From: Carpediemonas membranifera
Lineage: Eukaryota; Fornicata
DNA length: 64,000 nucleotides
Assembly: GCA_019828565.1 (NCBI GenBank)
Contig: JAHDYR010000041.1
Coordinates: 62,001 to 126,000, forward strand
Reading direction: 5' to 3'
Part shown: in pieces, positions 22,685 through 33,699 of the stretch
How positions within the stretch are numbered: the stretch's first letter is position 1
Layout of the letters: each line of letters begins with the position of its first letter
The notes under the pieces: generated by a model
Seen by the model: the letters and a program-made list of their open reading frames with translations, nothing else
What the model was told of the DNA's origin: nothing
The model's database searches: none
Position numbers and translations under genes: made by a program

Positions 22685-25600
22685 ATGAACGATAAGAAAC
22701 GCCTTATACCTCCTCTACTAACGGTTCCGTCAGTTGAGGCTCTCATCACTTTCGCCGAGGCCTTCCGCGACTATCGCGCTTACGGAGGCCATCGGGATAT
22801 CTCAGACTTGATTGATAGCTCGGTACAAGACCTCATTGCCACGATCCTATCCACTACGCAGGACGAAGACGACGATCACACTCCCCTAGTAGCCTCAAGG
22901 AAGAACATCCGCGATCTGAAGGATCAGAGAACTCTCAAGCGGCTCGGACAAGCCCTGCAACCCAGAACCAAGACCTCACGCCTCCAGCTGTTCCGTCTAA
23001 GAGCCAACAGCTTCGACACGGTACAGGTCGCACGCGTCAATCGGAAGTTCACTCTCCTCTTGTCCCTGTTCGATGGGAAGTCCCTCAACGAGGACAACCT
23101 CAAGGAGGCGTATACGCGTGCCTTTAAGAGCAACCCCAAGGCCATGTACCGCATCCAAGAGCTCATCGAGGACCAGCCTCTGGAAAAGGCTATGCCCGCC
23201 GTCCTAGCCCTAGCACGTGAAGTCCAAGAGTCACGGGATCTACTAAGCGCTTTCGAAGACGCTCCCTCTCGTCAACCCTACACGTCCCGCCATGACCGCA
23301 GACACGACTCGTCTGTGATCCCGAAGAAGCCCTCGTCCGATAACCGGTCGGCTGAAACCAACAAGGGCCACAAGGCAATCAAGAAGGAGAAGCCGGCAAA
23401 GGACTACTCTAACTACACCTGCTATAACTGCGGTGGCAAGGGTCACTCGGTGTTCAAGTGTAAGAAGCCCAAGCACACATGTAAGAAGTGTGGTCGTGTC
23501 GGCCACCTGGAGGATTACTGTAAATCCTCCAAGTGCGTGTGTGTTTTAAGTTCCAAGGAGTCACCGGCCGAGGGCGAACCGTCAAAGACTAAGGGCGAGA
23601 CCGAGACTAAGCCATCTGTTCCCTTGATCAAAGTCCAGATTAATGGTCACAACCTCACTGCTCTACTTGATTCAGGTGCCGGAGTCACGATCATCAAGAG
23701 CACGTGGGCGTCCAAGCTGACAAAAGTTAGCTCCGAGGTTATTCCGATCCGTACCGCCAACAAGGGTATTCTTCACGCGCAAGGCGCTGTTGAAGGCGAC
23801 GTAAGACTGCTAGCGTCAGCGTTTACACCCAAGGCGTGCTCCTACAAGCCACGTATGCTGCTACTTGACACTGAGTTCGACATGATTATCGGATATCCAG
23901 ACATGGTAGCACTGGGAATCCTTCCCCAAGCCTACACAGACGAGCAAGATGATGACGAGATCGAGATTCCGGACGTGTACAAGTATCAGGCACCATTGTT
24001 TTCTTTGTCGCAGACCAGCATCGACCGGCAGGCCGAGCTAATCAGACGTTATAGCGACGTGTTCGAGGACCGTAGCGAACCCAGCCGCCTCGAGCCGTAT
24101 GACCTCATCCTACGCGAGGACCGAGTGGTCAACGCCAGACCATACTTCGTCCCACCAGCCAAGGTCGACATAATACGGGAGCACATCGACGAGCTGTCCT
24201 TGAAGGGGTTTATCGAGAGAAGCAACTCACCGTACGCATCCCCGGCCATGACGGTGCCGAAGAAGGGCGGGAAGTCGCGCTTCGTCGTGGATTTCCGGCA
24301 GATCAACGAGATCACCCCCACTTTCGACTACCCGATCCCAATGATCGACGAGGTGATCGCCCAACTACCCAACAAGAAGATCTTCGCCACACTAGACCTG
24401 TCGTCGGGTTATCACCAGGTCGAACTGACCAAACGCTGCCGCAAGTACACTGCGTTCACCACCATTCTAGGTCAATATCAATACACTAGGATGCCCTTCG
24501 GGCTAAGGAACGCAGGAGCTCACTTTCAGCGTGCCATGGAGTCGGCTTTCGCCGAACTGGTTGGTCACGCCTGTTATATCTATATCGACGATATCATTGT
24601 CTTCGGGGAAAACGAGGAGGATTACCTCAAGAACCTGGAGAGCGTGCTGCAGCGTACTAGACAGATCAAGTTACAACTCAACCGTGACAAGTGCCAGTTT
24701 TCGAGGGCCGAGGTCGAGTTCCTGGGCAGGGTCATATCCCATGGCTGTCAACGCATCGCAGCGGACCGCATTCAAGACATCCTGGATCTCGAAATGCCTA
24801 AGTCGGTCAAGGGAATGCAAGCGCTCGTCGGATTTCTTAACTATTTCCGGGATCATGTCCCTGGTTTCGCAGAAGTAGTACACCCCTTAACTCAAGCGAT
24901 GGCCTCCAAGATCCCGCTGGGTGGCGACGAGCAAGAGCAAGCCCTACGCAAAGTCAAGACACTCCTCGCCCAAGCAGAAGCACTCGCCATCTTCGATGCG
25001 TCCAAGGAACACACCATCATGACCGACGCGTCAGGAGTTGGCTACGGCGCTGTGCTATTGCAGGAAGGCCAACCCGTGTGCTTTATGAGCAAGGCCTTTG
25101 ACCAAGTGCAATCGCGATGGTCGGTCGGAGAGAAGGAGGCATTCGCCATCGTCGCCGCCATTAAGCGATGGAACAAGTACCTCTCCTGGGGAAAGTTCAC
25201 CCTTCTCACGGACCATCGCAACCTGATTTACATGTACAAGTCGACTAACGCCAAGGTCCGCAGATGGGCTGAGGCTATGTCCGACATGGACTTCGACGTC
25301 AAGCACGTCGCTGGCCTTGATAACGGTGGGGCAGACGGCTTATCGCGAGTGTACGTTATGCAGTCCGCATCAGAAGATGACGTTGAAGCAGAACACCTCA
25401 CCGCCGGGGCCCACCTCTCCCGACGTGTAGTTACTGAACGACTCAAGGACCAAGGCAAGTCAGTATCACGTGAGACTGTCAGCAAGGTCATCGAAAACTG
25501 CCCGGTGTGCCAGGTGATTAGACGCCCTCCGGTTGACAGCCCGTCAGGATTGCACACAGCCGTAGATCGCCCGTTCCGTAGGGTGGCAGTTGACACGATG

Positions 25601-26635
25601 GGGCCTTTCCCCTCCGTCGACGGCAAGGCTTACATCACAGTCATGATCGACATGTGCAGTCGGTGGACTGAGCTAGTCGCATCTTCGAGTACCACCGGCG
25701 CGGCAGCAGCGGACGCCCTGGTCAACAACTGGATATTGCGTTTCGGGTGCCCTGAGGTTCTCCAATCCGACGGAGGACCAGAGTTCAAGAACCAACTCTT
25801 CAAGCGCATCGCAGATGAGATGGGGTTCAAGATCCATATTACCACGGCTCACCACCCGCAATCCAATGGGATGGTAGAGCGCGCCAACCAGCAAGTATTA
25901 CGCATCCTCAAGGCGCGTAAGTTTCAGCTCAGAGGGTCAACCTGGATCGAGAATCTACCTGTCGCCCAGTTCATCGTTAATTCATCCCCGCGCACGTCTA
26001 CACGCCTGTCACCAGCCGAGATAGTTCTCGGGTACGACCTGAGAATACCACAGAACGTGTATGTGACTGATTCTAGTACAGCGAGCGCGAGTGAGTCTCA
26101 CAGGGAAGCGGCCGCAGCGGCTGTCCAACTCGCCAGCAGCCGAGTCCAGGCGATGAGAGAGGACGCCCTCGCAAAGGCTACTGCCTCGAGGAATGAGATT
26201 ATTAGCAGGTTCGTCCTAGTCAAGTACCCCTCTAGACCACCGAACAAGTTGTCACCTGGATGGAGAGGGCCAATGCGAAGGCTCGCCGGAGTGAAACAAC
26301 ACGGTGTCGTTGTCGCGTATAAGGTTTTAGACCTAGCTGAGAAGGACAACTCGAAAGCGATCACGGTAGACGCATCGAGAGTTCGGAAGTTCAATCCCGG
26401 CAGGCTGACAGAAGATCAGATCAAAGCACTCGCAGCCACGGCTGACGACGAGTGGGAAGTTGAGCGAATCAGTCGATCTCGAGGTCGAGGCCCGATGTCC
26501 AAGCGGGAATACCTCGTCCATTGGGCTGGGTGCGAAGACGAAGAGGCTACGTGGCAAGACTATTCGTCAGTCAAGGACCTAGAGGCGCTAGACATATTCC
26601 TGAAGTCAGACGAGGCCAAGCGAGCCGGTCTGTAA
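22685..26635 (+). CDS. chromovirus B Gag-Pol polyprotein, intact
   Basis: 1316 residues in one frame, so gag and pol are fused without a shift. Order, with rough residues: capsid (1-200), two zinc knuckles (CYNCGGKGHSVFKC about 245, CKKCGRVGHLEDYC about 265), aspartic protease (LLDSGAGV about 326), reverse transcriptase (LDLSSGYHQ; catalytic YIDD about 633), RNase H (MTDASGVGYG about 778), integrase with a zinc domain ending CPVCQ (about 938) and catalytic Asp, Asp and Glu near 968, 1027 and 1062 (about 35 residues between the last two), and a C-terminal chromodomain (about 1254-1310, YLVHWAGCEDEEATW). It starts 19 bp after the LTR. This is the best candidate for an active element in the window. 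Confidence 0.95.
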   Translation: MNDKKRLIPPLLTVPSVEALITFAEAFRDYRAYGGHRDISDLIDSSVQDLIATILSTTQDEDDDHTPLVASRKNIRDLKDQRTLKRLGQALQPRTKTSRLQLFRLRANSFDTVQVARVNRKFTLLLSLFDGKSLNEDNLKEAYTRAFKSNPKAMYRIQELIEDQPLEKAMPAVLALAREVQESRDLLSAFEDAPSRQPYTSRHDRRHDSSVIPKKPSSDNRSAETNKGHKAIKKEKPAKDYSNYTCYNCGGKGHSVFKCKKPKHTCKKCGRVGHLEDYCKSSKCVCVLSSKESPAEGEPSKTKGETETKPSVPLIKVQINGHNLTALLDSGAGVTIIKSTWASKLTKVSSEVIPIRTANKGILHAQGAVEGDVRLLASAFTPKACSYKPRMLLLDTEFDMIIGYPDMVALGILPQAYTDEQDDDEIEIPDVYKYQAPLFSLSQTSIDRQAELIRRYSDVFEDRSEPSRLEPYDLILREDRVVNARPYFVPPAKVDIIREHIDELSLKGFIERSNSPYASPAMTVPKKGGKSRFVVDFRQINEITPTFDYPIPMIDEVIAQLPNKKIFATLDLSSGYHQVELTKRCRKYTAFTTILGQYQYTRMPFGLRNAGAHFQRAMESAFAELVGHACYIYIDDIIVFGENEEDYLKNLESVLQRTRQIKLQLNRDKCQFSRAEVEFLGRVISHGCQRIAADRIQDILDLEMPKSVKGMQALVGFLNYFRDHVPGFAEVVHPLTQAMASKIPLGGDEQEQALRKVKTLLAQAEALAIFDASKEHTIMTDASGVGYGAVLLQEGQPVCFMSKAFDQVQSRWSVGEKEAFAIVAAIKRWNKYLSWGKFTLLTDHRNLIYMYKSTNAKVRRWAEAMSDMDFDVKHVAGLDNGGADGLSRVYVMQSASEDDVEAEHLTAGAHLSRRVVTERLKDQGKSVSRETVSKVIENCPVCQVIRRPPVDSPSGLHTAVDRPFRRVAVDTMGPFPSVDGKAYITVMIDMCSRWTELVASSSTTGAAAADALVNNWILRFGCPEVLQSDGGPEFKNQLFKRIADEMGFKIHITTAHHPQSNGMVERANQQVLRILKARKFQLRGSTWIENLPVAQFIVNSSPRTSTRLSPAEIVLGYDLRIPQNVYVTDSSTASASESHREAAAAAVQLASSRVQAMREDALAKATASRNEIISRFVLVKYPSRPPNKLSPGWRGPMRRLAGVKQHGVVVAYKVLDLAEKDNSKAITVDASRVRKFNPGRLTEDQIKALAATADDEWEVERISRSRGRGPMSKREYLVHWAGCEDEEATWQDYSSVKDLEALDIFLKSDEAKRAGL

Positions 26636-26668
26636 ACCTTCAGCAGCTACTCAATCCAAACCTTTATC

Positions 26669-27943
26669 TCACTCCAAAACACCCCCGCTGAGAGCACCGT
26701 TCGCGTCCTCAGACCGGGTACAATAGCGAACTAGCTCGGGATGAGCAGCAAAGAACTTGACCCCAGCCTGACTATCACGGATTGCCTCGGTTGCCAGGAT
26801 AATCGAGCTGTACTCGCGTCGAGCATAGTGCACGAGCAGACGCAGGGAATTCTCATGCAGATGGTGGCCAACGATTGCCTCAAGCACATACACACGACGT
26901 GGCTCGTTATGATCGAGCGCGACGGGCAGGACGTCATTGCTGGGGACATCGAACAGGAAGTTGTCCATCAAAGAGTGGCGCACATGACCGAAACCAGTGG
27001 GGGTCCGGATTGCTTCAATGTATTGGCGGCTGAACTCTCGCACGTCAGCAGCGTCTAGGATGCCCTGCGCATGGCCCACGACCATCATGTCATACAGGTC
27101 TGGGTCATTACCTAACATTATGGCGCGGCGCAGATGAGGGGTCATGACGGTGTAACCACGCCCCGAGAGAAGCTGAATACGCTCGCGCAAACCCTGATGA
27201 CAGAGCGTACGCGAGGTCGCGTCGAGGCGGCAGAGGTGCAAAGCCACCAGATCCTGATCGGTGGGATCGCCAGGCCGACCACACATAGCCCGAGTGTGGT
27301 ACTCGCGCGATAGCGCCAGCAACACGAGACCATCGCGACAGATGTCACGCGCAACGGAAGAAGAGTTCTCCGTTGCGGCGAGATGCCCATATGAGTTGAG
27401 CATCCCGGCGCGGAGCGCCCGCAAGGTACCAGACATGTCTAGAGTGATGTAACTCACGCCCTCTGCGGCAACAGCGGTGATCATCTCCTCCAGAGAGAAG
27501 AGCGGCGAGACCTCGGTTTCCTCACTCCCCGACCCCGAGTCGCCGTGACCCGTCGGCCGGGATTCATCATCGCTACGAGCGGTCTCGGCCTCGCACGAGT
27601 CACCACGGTTCTCACGTGGAGAGCCAGCATCACAACTCACCGTCTCAGCCTCCTCCGGGCTTTCGTCACCGCCCGGCGTCGGCGAACGCACACAAGAAGT
27701 GACCGGAGCACTCGTAACGCTCTCAGTAGAGGTGTCCCGGATAGATGTCACGTTTGTAGGAGCAGGTGCGCTGAACAAAGCGTGGTAGTCGCTGGCTGAG
27801 TTGAAAAAACGGGCACGATCGAGATAGCGGTTCAAGAAGCGTTTGAAGGCCTTTCGGGCTTTCTCCTCATCAAATAGCGCCAGCATCTGCGTAATCTGCT
27901 CACGTACGTCGGACATTGCTCGTTCGTCACTTCCCGTTTTCAC
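26669..27943 (-). CDS. antisense accessory protein of the chromovirus, copy B
   Basis: Identical to the 20648-21922 protein except one residue (Ala for Thr near position 362). Both copies are fully open in a strand and frame unrelated to pol, which argues for a selected gene, though the copies are too similar for that to be strong evidence alone. Function unknown. Confidence 0.75.
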   Translation of the reverse strand: MKTGSDERAMSDVREQITQMLALFDEEKARKAFKRFLNRYLDRARFFNSASDYHALFSAPAPTNVTSIRDTSTESVTSAPVTSCVRSPTPGGDESPEEAETVSCDAGSPRENRGDSCEAETARSDDESRPTGHGDSGSGSEETEVSPLFSLEEMITAVAAEGVSYITLDMSGTLRALRAGMLNSYGHLAATENSSSVARDICRDGLVLLALSREYHTRAMCGRPGDPTDQDLVALHLCRLDATSRTLCHQGLRERIQLLSGRGYTVMTPHLRRAIMLGNDPDLYDMMVVGHAQGILDAADVREFSRQYIEAIRTPTGFGHVRHSLMDNFLFDVPSNDVLPVALDHNEPRRVYVLEAIVGHHLHENSLRLLVHYARREYSSIILATEAIRDSQAGVKFFAAHPELVRYCTRSEDANGALSGGVLE

Positions 27944-28567
27944 TGAGAAAACAACAACTCGAAAGAAGTAGCAACCAACCTCAATGGAACCTGAAAGACA
28001 CTGTTTTACGGCTAATTCAAGCCCGATTGATGTTATTAGGGATGAACGCGGCCTTTTGCAGCCGCGAGAGAGAACGTCGCACCGTCGAGAGCAAAAAACG
28101 CGAGAACTCGCGAACGAAGCCGAATTGAGGCTTCTAATGACGTTTTTCGATCTCTATGTAATAAGGACGGCGACGTGAAGTACATACCAAGAGAAACACA
28201 AAGATCATCACAGTGAGCAGTTTTAGGCGCTCATTTGATCTAATCAATATTCAAACGGCCGTTTTACGACCGTGGAGGGGCGGAATGCCTCACGTAAGAT
28301 CATTCTAATTACACAGCGCGCTAACAAGTGGTACCACGATAGGATTTTTGAGATCCGCAGATATTTTCCGAATCTTTCAGATTCACCCCGCTAATTCTGG
28401 CTCCCGACTTGAACAAGGCATTCACCCTGTACCCTGCCATGGTACAGAGTCTCGTAGACCAATGAGTGGCATCGGAGGTCTCGGGACTGGTCAAGTCCCT
28501 CATCGCACATTCGTTCGAGTGGCATACGCCTGAGGCCATGGCCCCTTTGGGGTCCATGGAGGGGCGG
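27944..28567. other. chromovirus B 3' region
   Basis: Same non-coding region as 21923-22545, with one extra T in a T run near 28345 and an A-to-G change near 28040. Ends in the purine tract next to the LTR. Confidence 0.6.
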
Positions 28568-28688
28568 TGTCGTGGGTCTTACCCAATATTTACATAGTTG
28601 TATTATTTACATCGTCTTCAGGTTTCTGTCGACACATTTGGTGTCGTCTCTTTTCCCTGTAAAGCTTTCTTGTCCCTAACGGACTACA
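28568..28688 (+). repeat. chromovirus LTR C (121 bp)
   Basis: 3' LTR of copy B. It joins directly to the middle of a reverse transcriptase gene of another element. Confidence 0.85.
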
Positions 28689-31067
28689 CCTAAGCGGGAG
28701 TTGGTGCGGCAGGAAGTCCGCCGGTTGAAGCGGGAAGGTATTATCCGAGACTGCCGTGGGCCGTGGGCAAGCCCAATAGTGGTCGCCACGAAGAAGGATG
28801 GGGCTATTCGACTCTGTGTGGACCTCACTGCGGTCAACAACGTAACCAAGCCGGACCGGTTCCCGCTGCCGGACCTACGGTCCTTCGTCCACGAGGCCGC
28901 AGGTGCTGAGTGGTTCAGCAGTATGGACCTCACTTCAGGGTACCATCAGATGAAGGTCCGGCCCGAAGACGTTTTCAAGACGGGGTTCGTCACCCCCGAC
29001 GACTATTGCGAGTTTGTTCGCACGCCGTTCGGCTTGAGGAATGCTCCTGCGGTGTTCCAGCGGGAGATGCAGCGCAGCCTGGCACCAGTCTTGCACAAGG
29101 GCGCTTGCGTGTACATCGACGATATTCTGAACTATGCCCGGACGGCAGAGGAATACCTTGCTACACTCCGGACGGTCTTCGAGTGTTTGAGAGCGGCCAG
29201 ACTAAGGCTGGCACCCAAGAAGTGCACGTTCGGAGCCAAGAGCGTGGAAGTGGTCGGGTTCGTCATTGACGGAACCGGCAGTCGCGTGTCGGAGTCGAGG
29301 ATTGCCTCGCTCAGGGCCCTAGCTAGGCCCGACAACATGACAGATCTCCGCGGCATCATTGGAAAATTCAACTATCTGGCAAGGTTCATACCGGACTGCC
29401 AGAGGGTCCTCGCCCCGCTCTACGAGATCAAGGATATGGGGCAGTGGACCGACGAGCACGACGGCATAGTACGCGAGCTCGCAGAGACGGTAGCGAACGC
29501 AGCGGCGCTTGTGTTCCCCGACCTGACAAAGCCGTGGCAGCTATACACTGATGCTTCTGACGAGGGCATCGGCGGGGTCCTGCTTCAGGGTGACCCAGGG
29601 GAAGAACAGGTAGTTGCCTTTTTCAGCAAGAAGTTCTCGGCAGTTCAAGGGCGGTGGTCGACGTATGACAAGGAACTATACGCCATTGTACACTGCGTGA
29701 CACAGCCCGACCTCGCCCCGCTGTTCAAGCTACACCCAGACCTCACTGTGTGTTCCGACCACAAGAACCTACTATTCCTTCACAAGCGGAAGGACCTCAG
29801 CGCCAAGCTCGAGAGGTGGAGGATTATCCTGGGCGAGTATCCGTTCAGGCTGCGGCATGTAGCCGGGAAGGACAACGTAGTAGCGGATGCCCTATCCCGA
29901 CTGCCGATGGAGACAAACTTACTCGACCGGCAACAGATTCCTGACGACGCTCGTGCATTACTAGAGTCTCTACATGGGGGCAGTGCGGGCCACGTTCCAT
30001 TGGCAGCAATGCAGGACCGGGCGGGTGATCGATGGGAGGAGATTAGACCCTTCACTCGCCAGTGGGTCGAAGAGTGCCCCATATGCCAGAAGGCACGGGA
30101 ACCGGGGCGTACGAGAGTCCCCTGGCACTCCACGCAGCACAGGCAGCCATTCGAGGTGGTGCAGCTTGATACTATCGGGCCCCTCCCCCAATCACCGCAC
30201 GGCAACCAGTACGTTGTCGTAGTCATTGATGCGTTCTCGAAGTACGTGGACGTCTACCCGGTGAAGAGCACCGACGCCCAGGGGGCGGCCGAGGTGGTTG
30301 CCCGCGTGTGTGGTCGATGGGGAGTACCACAGACGATCCAGACTGACCAAGGCTCGCAGTTCCGAAATGAACTCGTCAACCAAGTCACGACTCGACTGAC
30401 CCTCAACCATCGATTCTCCACCGCATATCATCCTGCTAGTAATGGCATAGTGGAGAGAGCCAATGGCACGTTGGTCCGAGCTCTACGCAAGCTGTTGTTG
30501 GAGGCGGAAGACGACCAGTGGGAGCACTGGCTCCCCGGTCGCGCAGCTGGTGATTAACAGCGCGCCACACAGCACGCTAGGGGGCATGAGCCCACTCCAA
30601 TGCCTCTTCGGCATCTCACCCGCCGTTCTTAAGTCGGCCGAGCAGTTGGCACCGATGGCGGAGGCTGTCGGGGCCCCGGCGGATCTGGCAGAGTGGGCAC
30701 GGGCTCGGCAGGGCTTCAGAGCGGCAGCGGAACAAGCGGTGGGTGAGTATGAACGCCGCCAGGCTGCGAAACAGCCGGCTGAGTCTCAGTCTAAGGTACG
30801 GACTGGCGACCTCTATTTTGTGAGGTGGGCAACGAGACAGACGAAGTTGACTGCTAAGGCCCGTGGACCGATGCAGGCCGTCGGGCAAGGGGAAAGCCCG
30901 AACACCTGGCGCATGAAGGACTTAATCTCGCACAAGGTGGTACTGATCCATGAGGAACGGATAAGCGTGGCTAAGGTCTCGATGGAGCAAGCGGTGCGCT
31001 TAGCGGCACGGGATCATCAGGAATTCGTTGTCGAAAGGATCGTAGGCCACAAGCTCGGTAGTAGGAG
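28689..31067 (+). pseudogene. gypsy-3 pol fragment
   Basis: Begins inside the reverse transcriptase fingers and continues through the catalytic YIDDIL, RNase H (YTDASDEGIGGVLL), the HHCC zinc domain (CPICQKA) and integrase (QTDQGSQF, GIVERANG). Near 30540 the frame shifts and continues as 30463-31067. It ends in the first strand of a chromodomain (EFVVERIVGHKL), where LINE sequence takes over. Both ends are cut, with no LTRs, so this is an inactive fragment of a family different from gypsy-1, -2 and -4. Confidence 0.9.
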
Positions 31068-31505
31068 GTCCAACGAACCAGAAGGTTACATTCAGGGTGC
31101 ACCGCCGGTTATGAGTGGGAGCTCCATAGCCACAGGGACTAGAGAACGAACAATATGGAGCTTAGATTTACAGGGAAAGAGACGGAGAGCGCAGGGAAGG
31201 ATGTCGGAGCATCGATGGAATGGAATTTTCGCCAGCTCAGAGGGAAGGAAGGATCACCGGCGAACAACAGCAGGGGCCCAGATAGAGGCCGCGAACACAC
31301 TACGAATGGCGTAACAACGGCCAAAATCCAGGGACGGTGTGGCATGAAAATGGCGATGCATTTTTAGAACCGCGCCATTCCGCCGCGAGCCCCAAAACAA
31401 ACGATCAGGGAAAAATGAGAAAACAGGGAGGTCCGTGCGGGGACAGTACCTGCGCAGGGCCATGCTGACCGATTTTCGCGTCGATGCATTTGCCAAGCTT
31501 TTTTC

Positions 31506-33565
31506 ATGCAGGGAAAAGAGAACAACCAGATGAGAGTGGAGATACCAGATAAGATCAGGGAATCCGCTCAAAAAGAGTGGGACACGATTAGAGAGCTACT
31601 AACGGACTACTTGATGGAAGAGAAGGGCACCAGAACGCTACTACTGCGTCGCGCAGAAGATTTTTCAGGGAGATCGTTCGGAGCTAGCTCCAGAGCACGA
31701 AAAGAGGTGATACTGAATGCGAGGAGAGTGCTACGTGCCGCAGGGATCACCAACAACAGAGACGAGATCCTCCGTAACCCCAACGGAATCCTAGGGCTTC
31801 GAGACATCTTCTACGCAATGACAGAGGCCTTAGACCCGAGAGAGGACGAAGAACGGCGCCTAGCAGAGGCCAAGGAGAACGTCACCATCCAACCAGGGCA
31901 CAGGGACATGAGCAAGTGGCCTTCCGACCACAAGATCGAAGAGGCCATCCTCCAACCGAGAGAACAGAGCAACATCGAGTGGGACAGTGAGAGAGACAGC
32001 ATTGAGGGCAGAGAGACGGGCACATTCACGCTCACATCAGGGTATGGAGATGAGAAAGCCGTCGAGGCAATCGCAGGAGAGGAGGTGTGGGACCCCACTA
32101 ACCAGGGCCTGGTCACCAGGATCGCTATGGAGCAGGACGATGGCACCTACAAGGTCCTCATCGACATCAGAGATTGCAGAGCATGGCAGATCACCAGATT
32201 CATGGAGGAAGGCAGGGACATCCTCAGGTTGCAGGCCCCGGAGGCGCCGGCGGTCTGGCAGGCAGCTTGGTGCAAGACAGGAGTCAACACGGAGGGCAGA
32301 GGCGCAATAAGGGCACAAGGACAGGAGACGCCGCTCAGCAACAAGCTCGTCTTCTCTGACGTCAGGGCCAGGGTGATCAATGCCACCAGCCGCCGCCAAA
32401 AGAGGGACAGGGAAGAAGAGTCAGACAACGAGAGCGGCGCACAGACCAGCCAAGAGGAAGACCCCAAACCCAAGGTCGTGTTGACACAAGCGGAAGGAGT
32501 GAGCGCCAGAAGGGGCCTTGGAGCCGAGCTTGATCAGCAGGAAGAAGAGAGCATACCCCGAGCATCAGAGGGAAGTGCATCAGCAGGGAGCCTACCGGAG
32601 GCATTGCAGAGTCAGGGTCAGAAGAAGCTCATCCTCGGTTCTATCGACTTCGAGTGTGGAGATCCTGGGAGTGAGAGGGCAGGGATCAGTGCGGTGCCGA
32701 CAGAGGGGGGCTCGTGCTAGTGGACGTCGAGACGGGGGAGGTCGTTGGCCATGGCCACGGCCTCTTCTATGAGCCCAACCTGCCGGCCAACAAGGTGGAC
32801 CAGAGCAGATACGCGACGTGGGCAGTGACGGGGATTCCCCCAGCGACGTTCGTGGAAGTGGACACAGGGGAGGTGCCGATGGACTATCAGCAGCACTTCA
32901 GCAGATTTAGAGAGTGGGCCACGCGGCTCGCAGCCAAGCTGAGAGACAGAGAGACCAGGGAGAACTGGAAGCTAGTCCTTCATGCCAAGGGCGTCCACAT
33001 GGAGAAGTTCCTCCTGACGAACGAGGTCAACGGGCTCAACAGGGACACCAGGGACTTCTTTAGAATGAGGCTGGTGGACGATAGCGAGCTGGCCGACGCC
33101 ATCGAGGAGCTCGCCCCGGATAAGGCAAGAGAGTACAGGGCAAACTACGAGATCAAGAACTACAGGGAGATGGCAGATATATGGGCCAGCCAATGGCAGC
33201 GCAGGGAGCTCACGAAGGGGGCCTGTCCGTACCACAGGCACACTGCAGGGTGCTACCATTGTGCGCTGGCAGATGCAACGTTGTTCGCGGCGAAGGTGTG
33301 GGGCATGATGCTGAAGAAGATGAGCACGCCGGATCTGGAGAGTGCGATGGGTAACGCTTTCAACAGCATGTATGACACGGTCAGGGACGCAGGGGTATTC
33401 TTTGAGAGTGATAGTGACAGTTGTGAGTTCTTTTCTTTTAATCCAACCCTGGCTCCCACCCAGGGTCCGGCATTAGCTGAAATGCACTGCCGGTGGGCTG
33501 TGGCGGCAGCCAAAGGGGGGGTCACGCCAATGCGCCCCCTCCTAAGTATCCCTGCCCGAAGGTAA
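31506..33565 (+). pseudogene. LINE ORF1 with a Maelstrom/DnaQ-like domain
   Basis: The frame runs 31506-32720 and continues in another frame to 33565. The switch lies in a GGGGGG run at 32705-32710 and would be mended by one extra G. The N-terminal 300 residues are charged and helical; then comes an acidic linker. From about residue 375 the joined protein resembles the MAEL (Maelstrom) RNase H-fold domain: GSIDFECGD (the Glu of the first strand), a GHGHGLFYEP strand, a TGIPP motif, VLHAKGVHMEKF, and a final CPYHRHTAGCYHCALADA matching the C-x-x-H ... CALA zinc motif. MAEL arose from DEDDh exonucleases and acts in piRNA silencing in animals. Its role in a LINE ORF1 is unknown; nucleic-acid binding is a fair guess. 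Confidence 0.6.
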
Positions 33566-33699
33566 GGATGGTCACCAGGGTAACCCATAGTTGGCCCGCC
33601 ATGGGTAACCGGAGCCGGCACGAAGGCCCCGTGACGGGACAAGGGCAGATTGCAGGGAATTTCCGAAAATTCGCAGGATAGGAAAGACGGAGTACAAGA

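Larger units (their letters stand above)
22546..28688 (+). mobile_element. chromovirus copy B, apparently intact
   Basis: Both LTRs, an unbroken gag-pol frame and an unbroken antisense gene. The 6022-bp spacing between LTR starts matches copy A. The sequence after its 3' LTR is gypsy-3 pol, while the sequence before copy A is LINE, so the pair has no target duplication. Confidence 0.85.
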
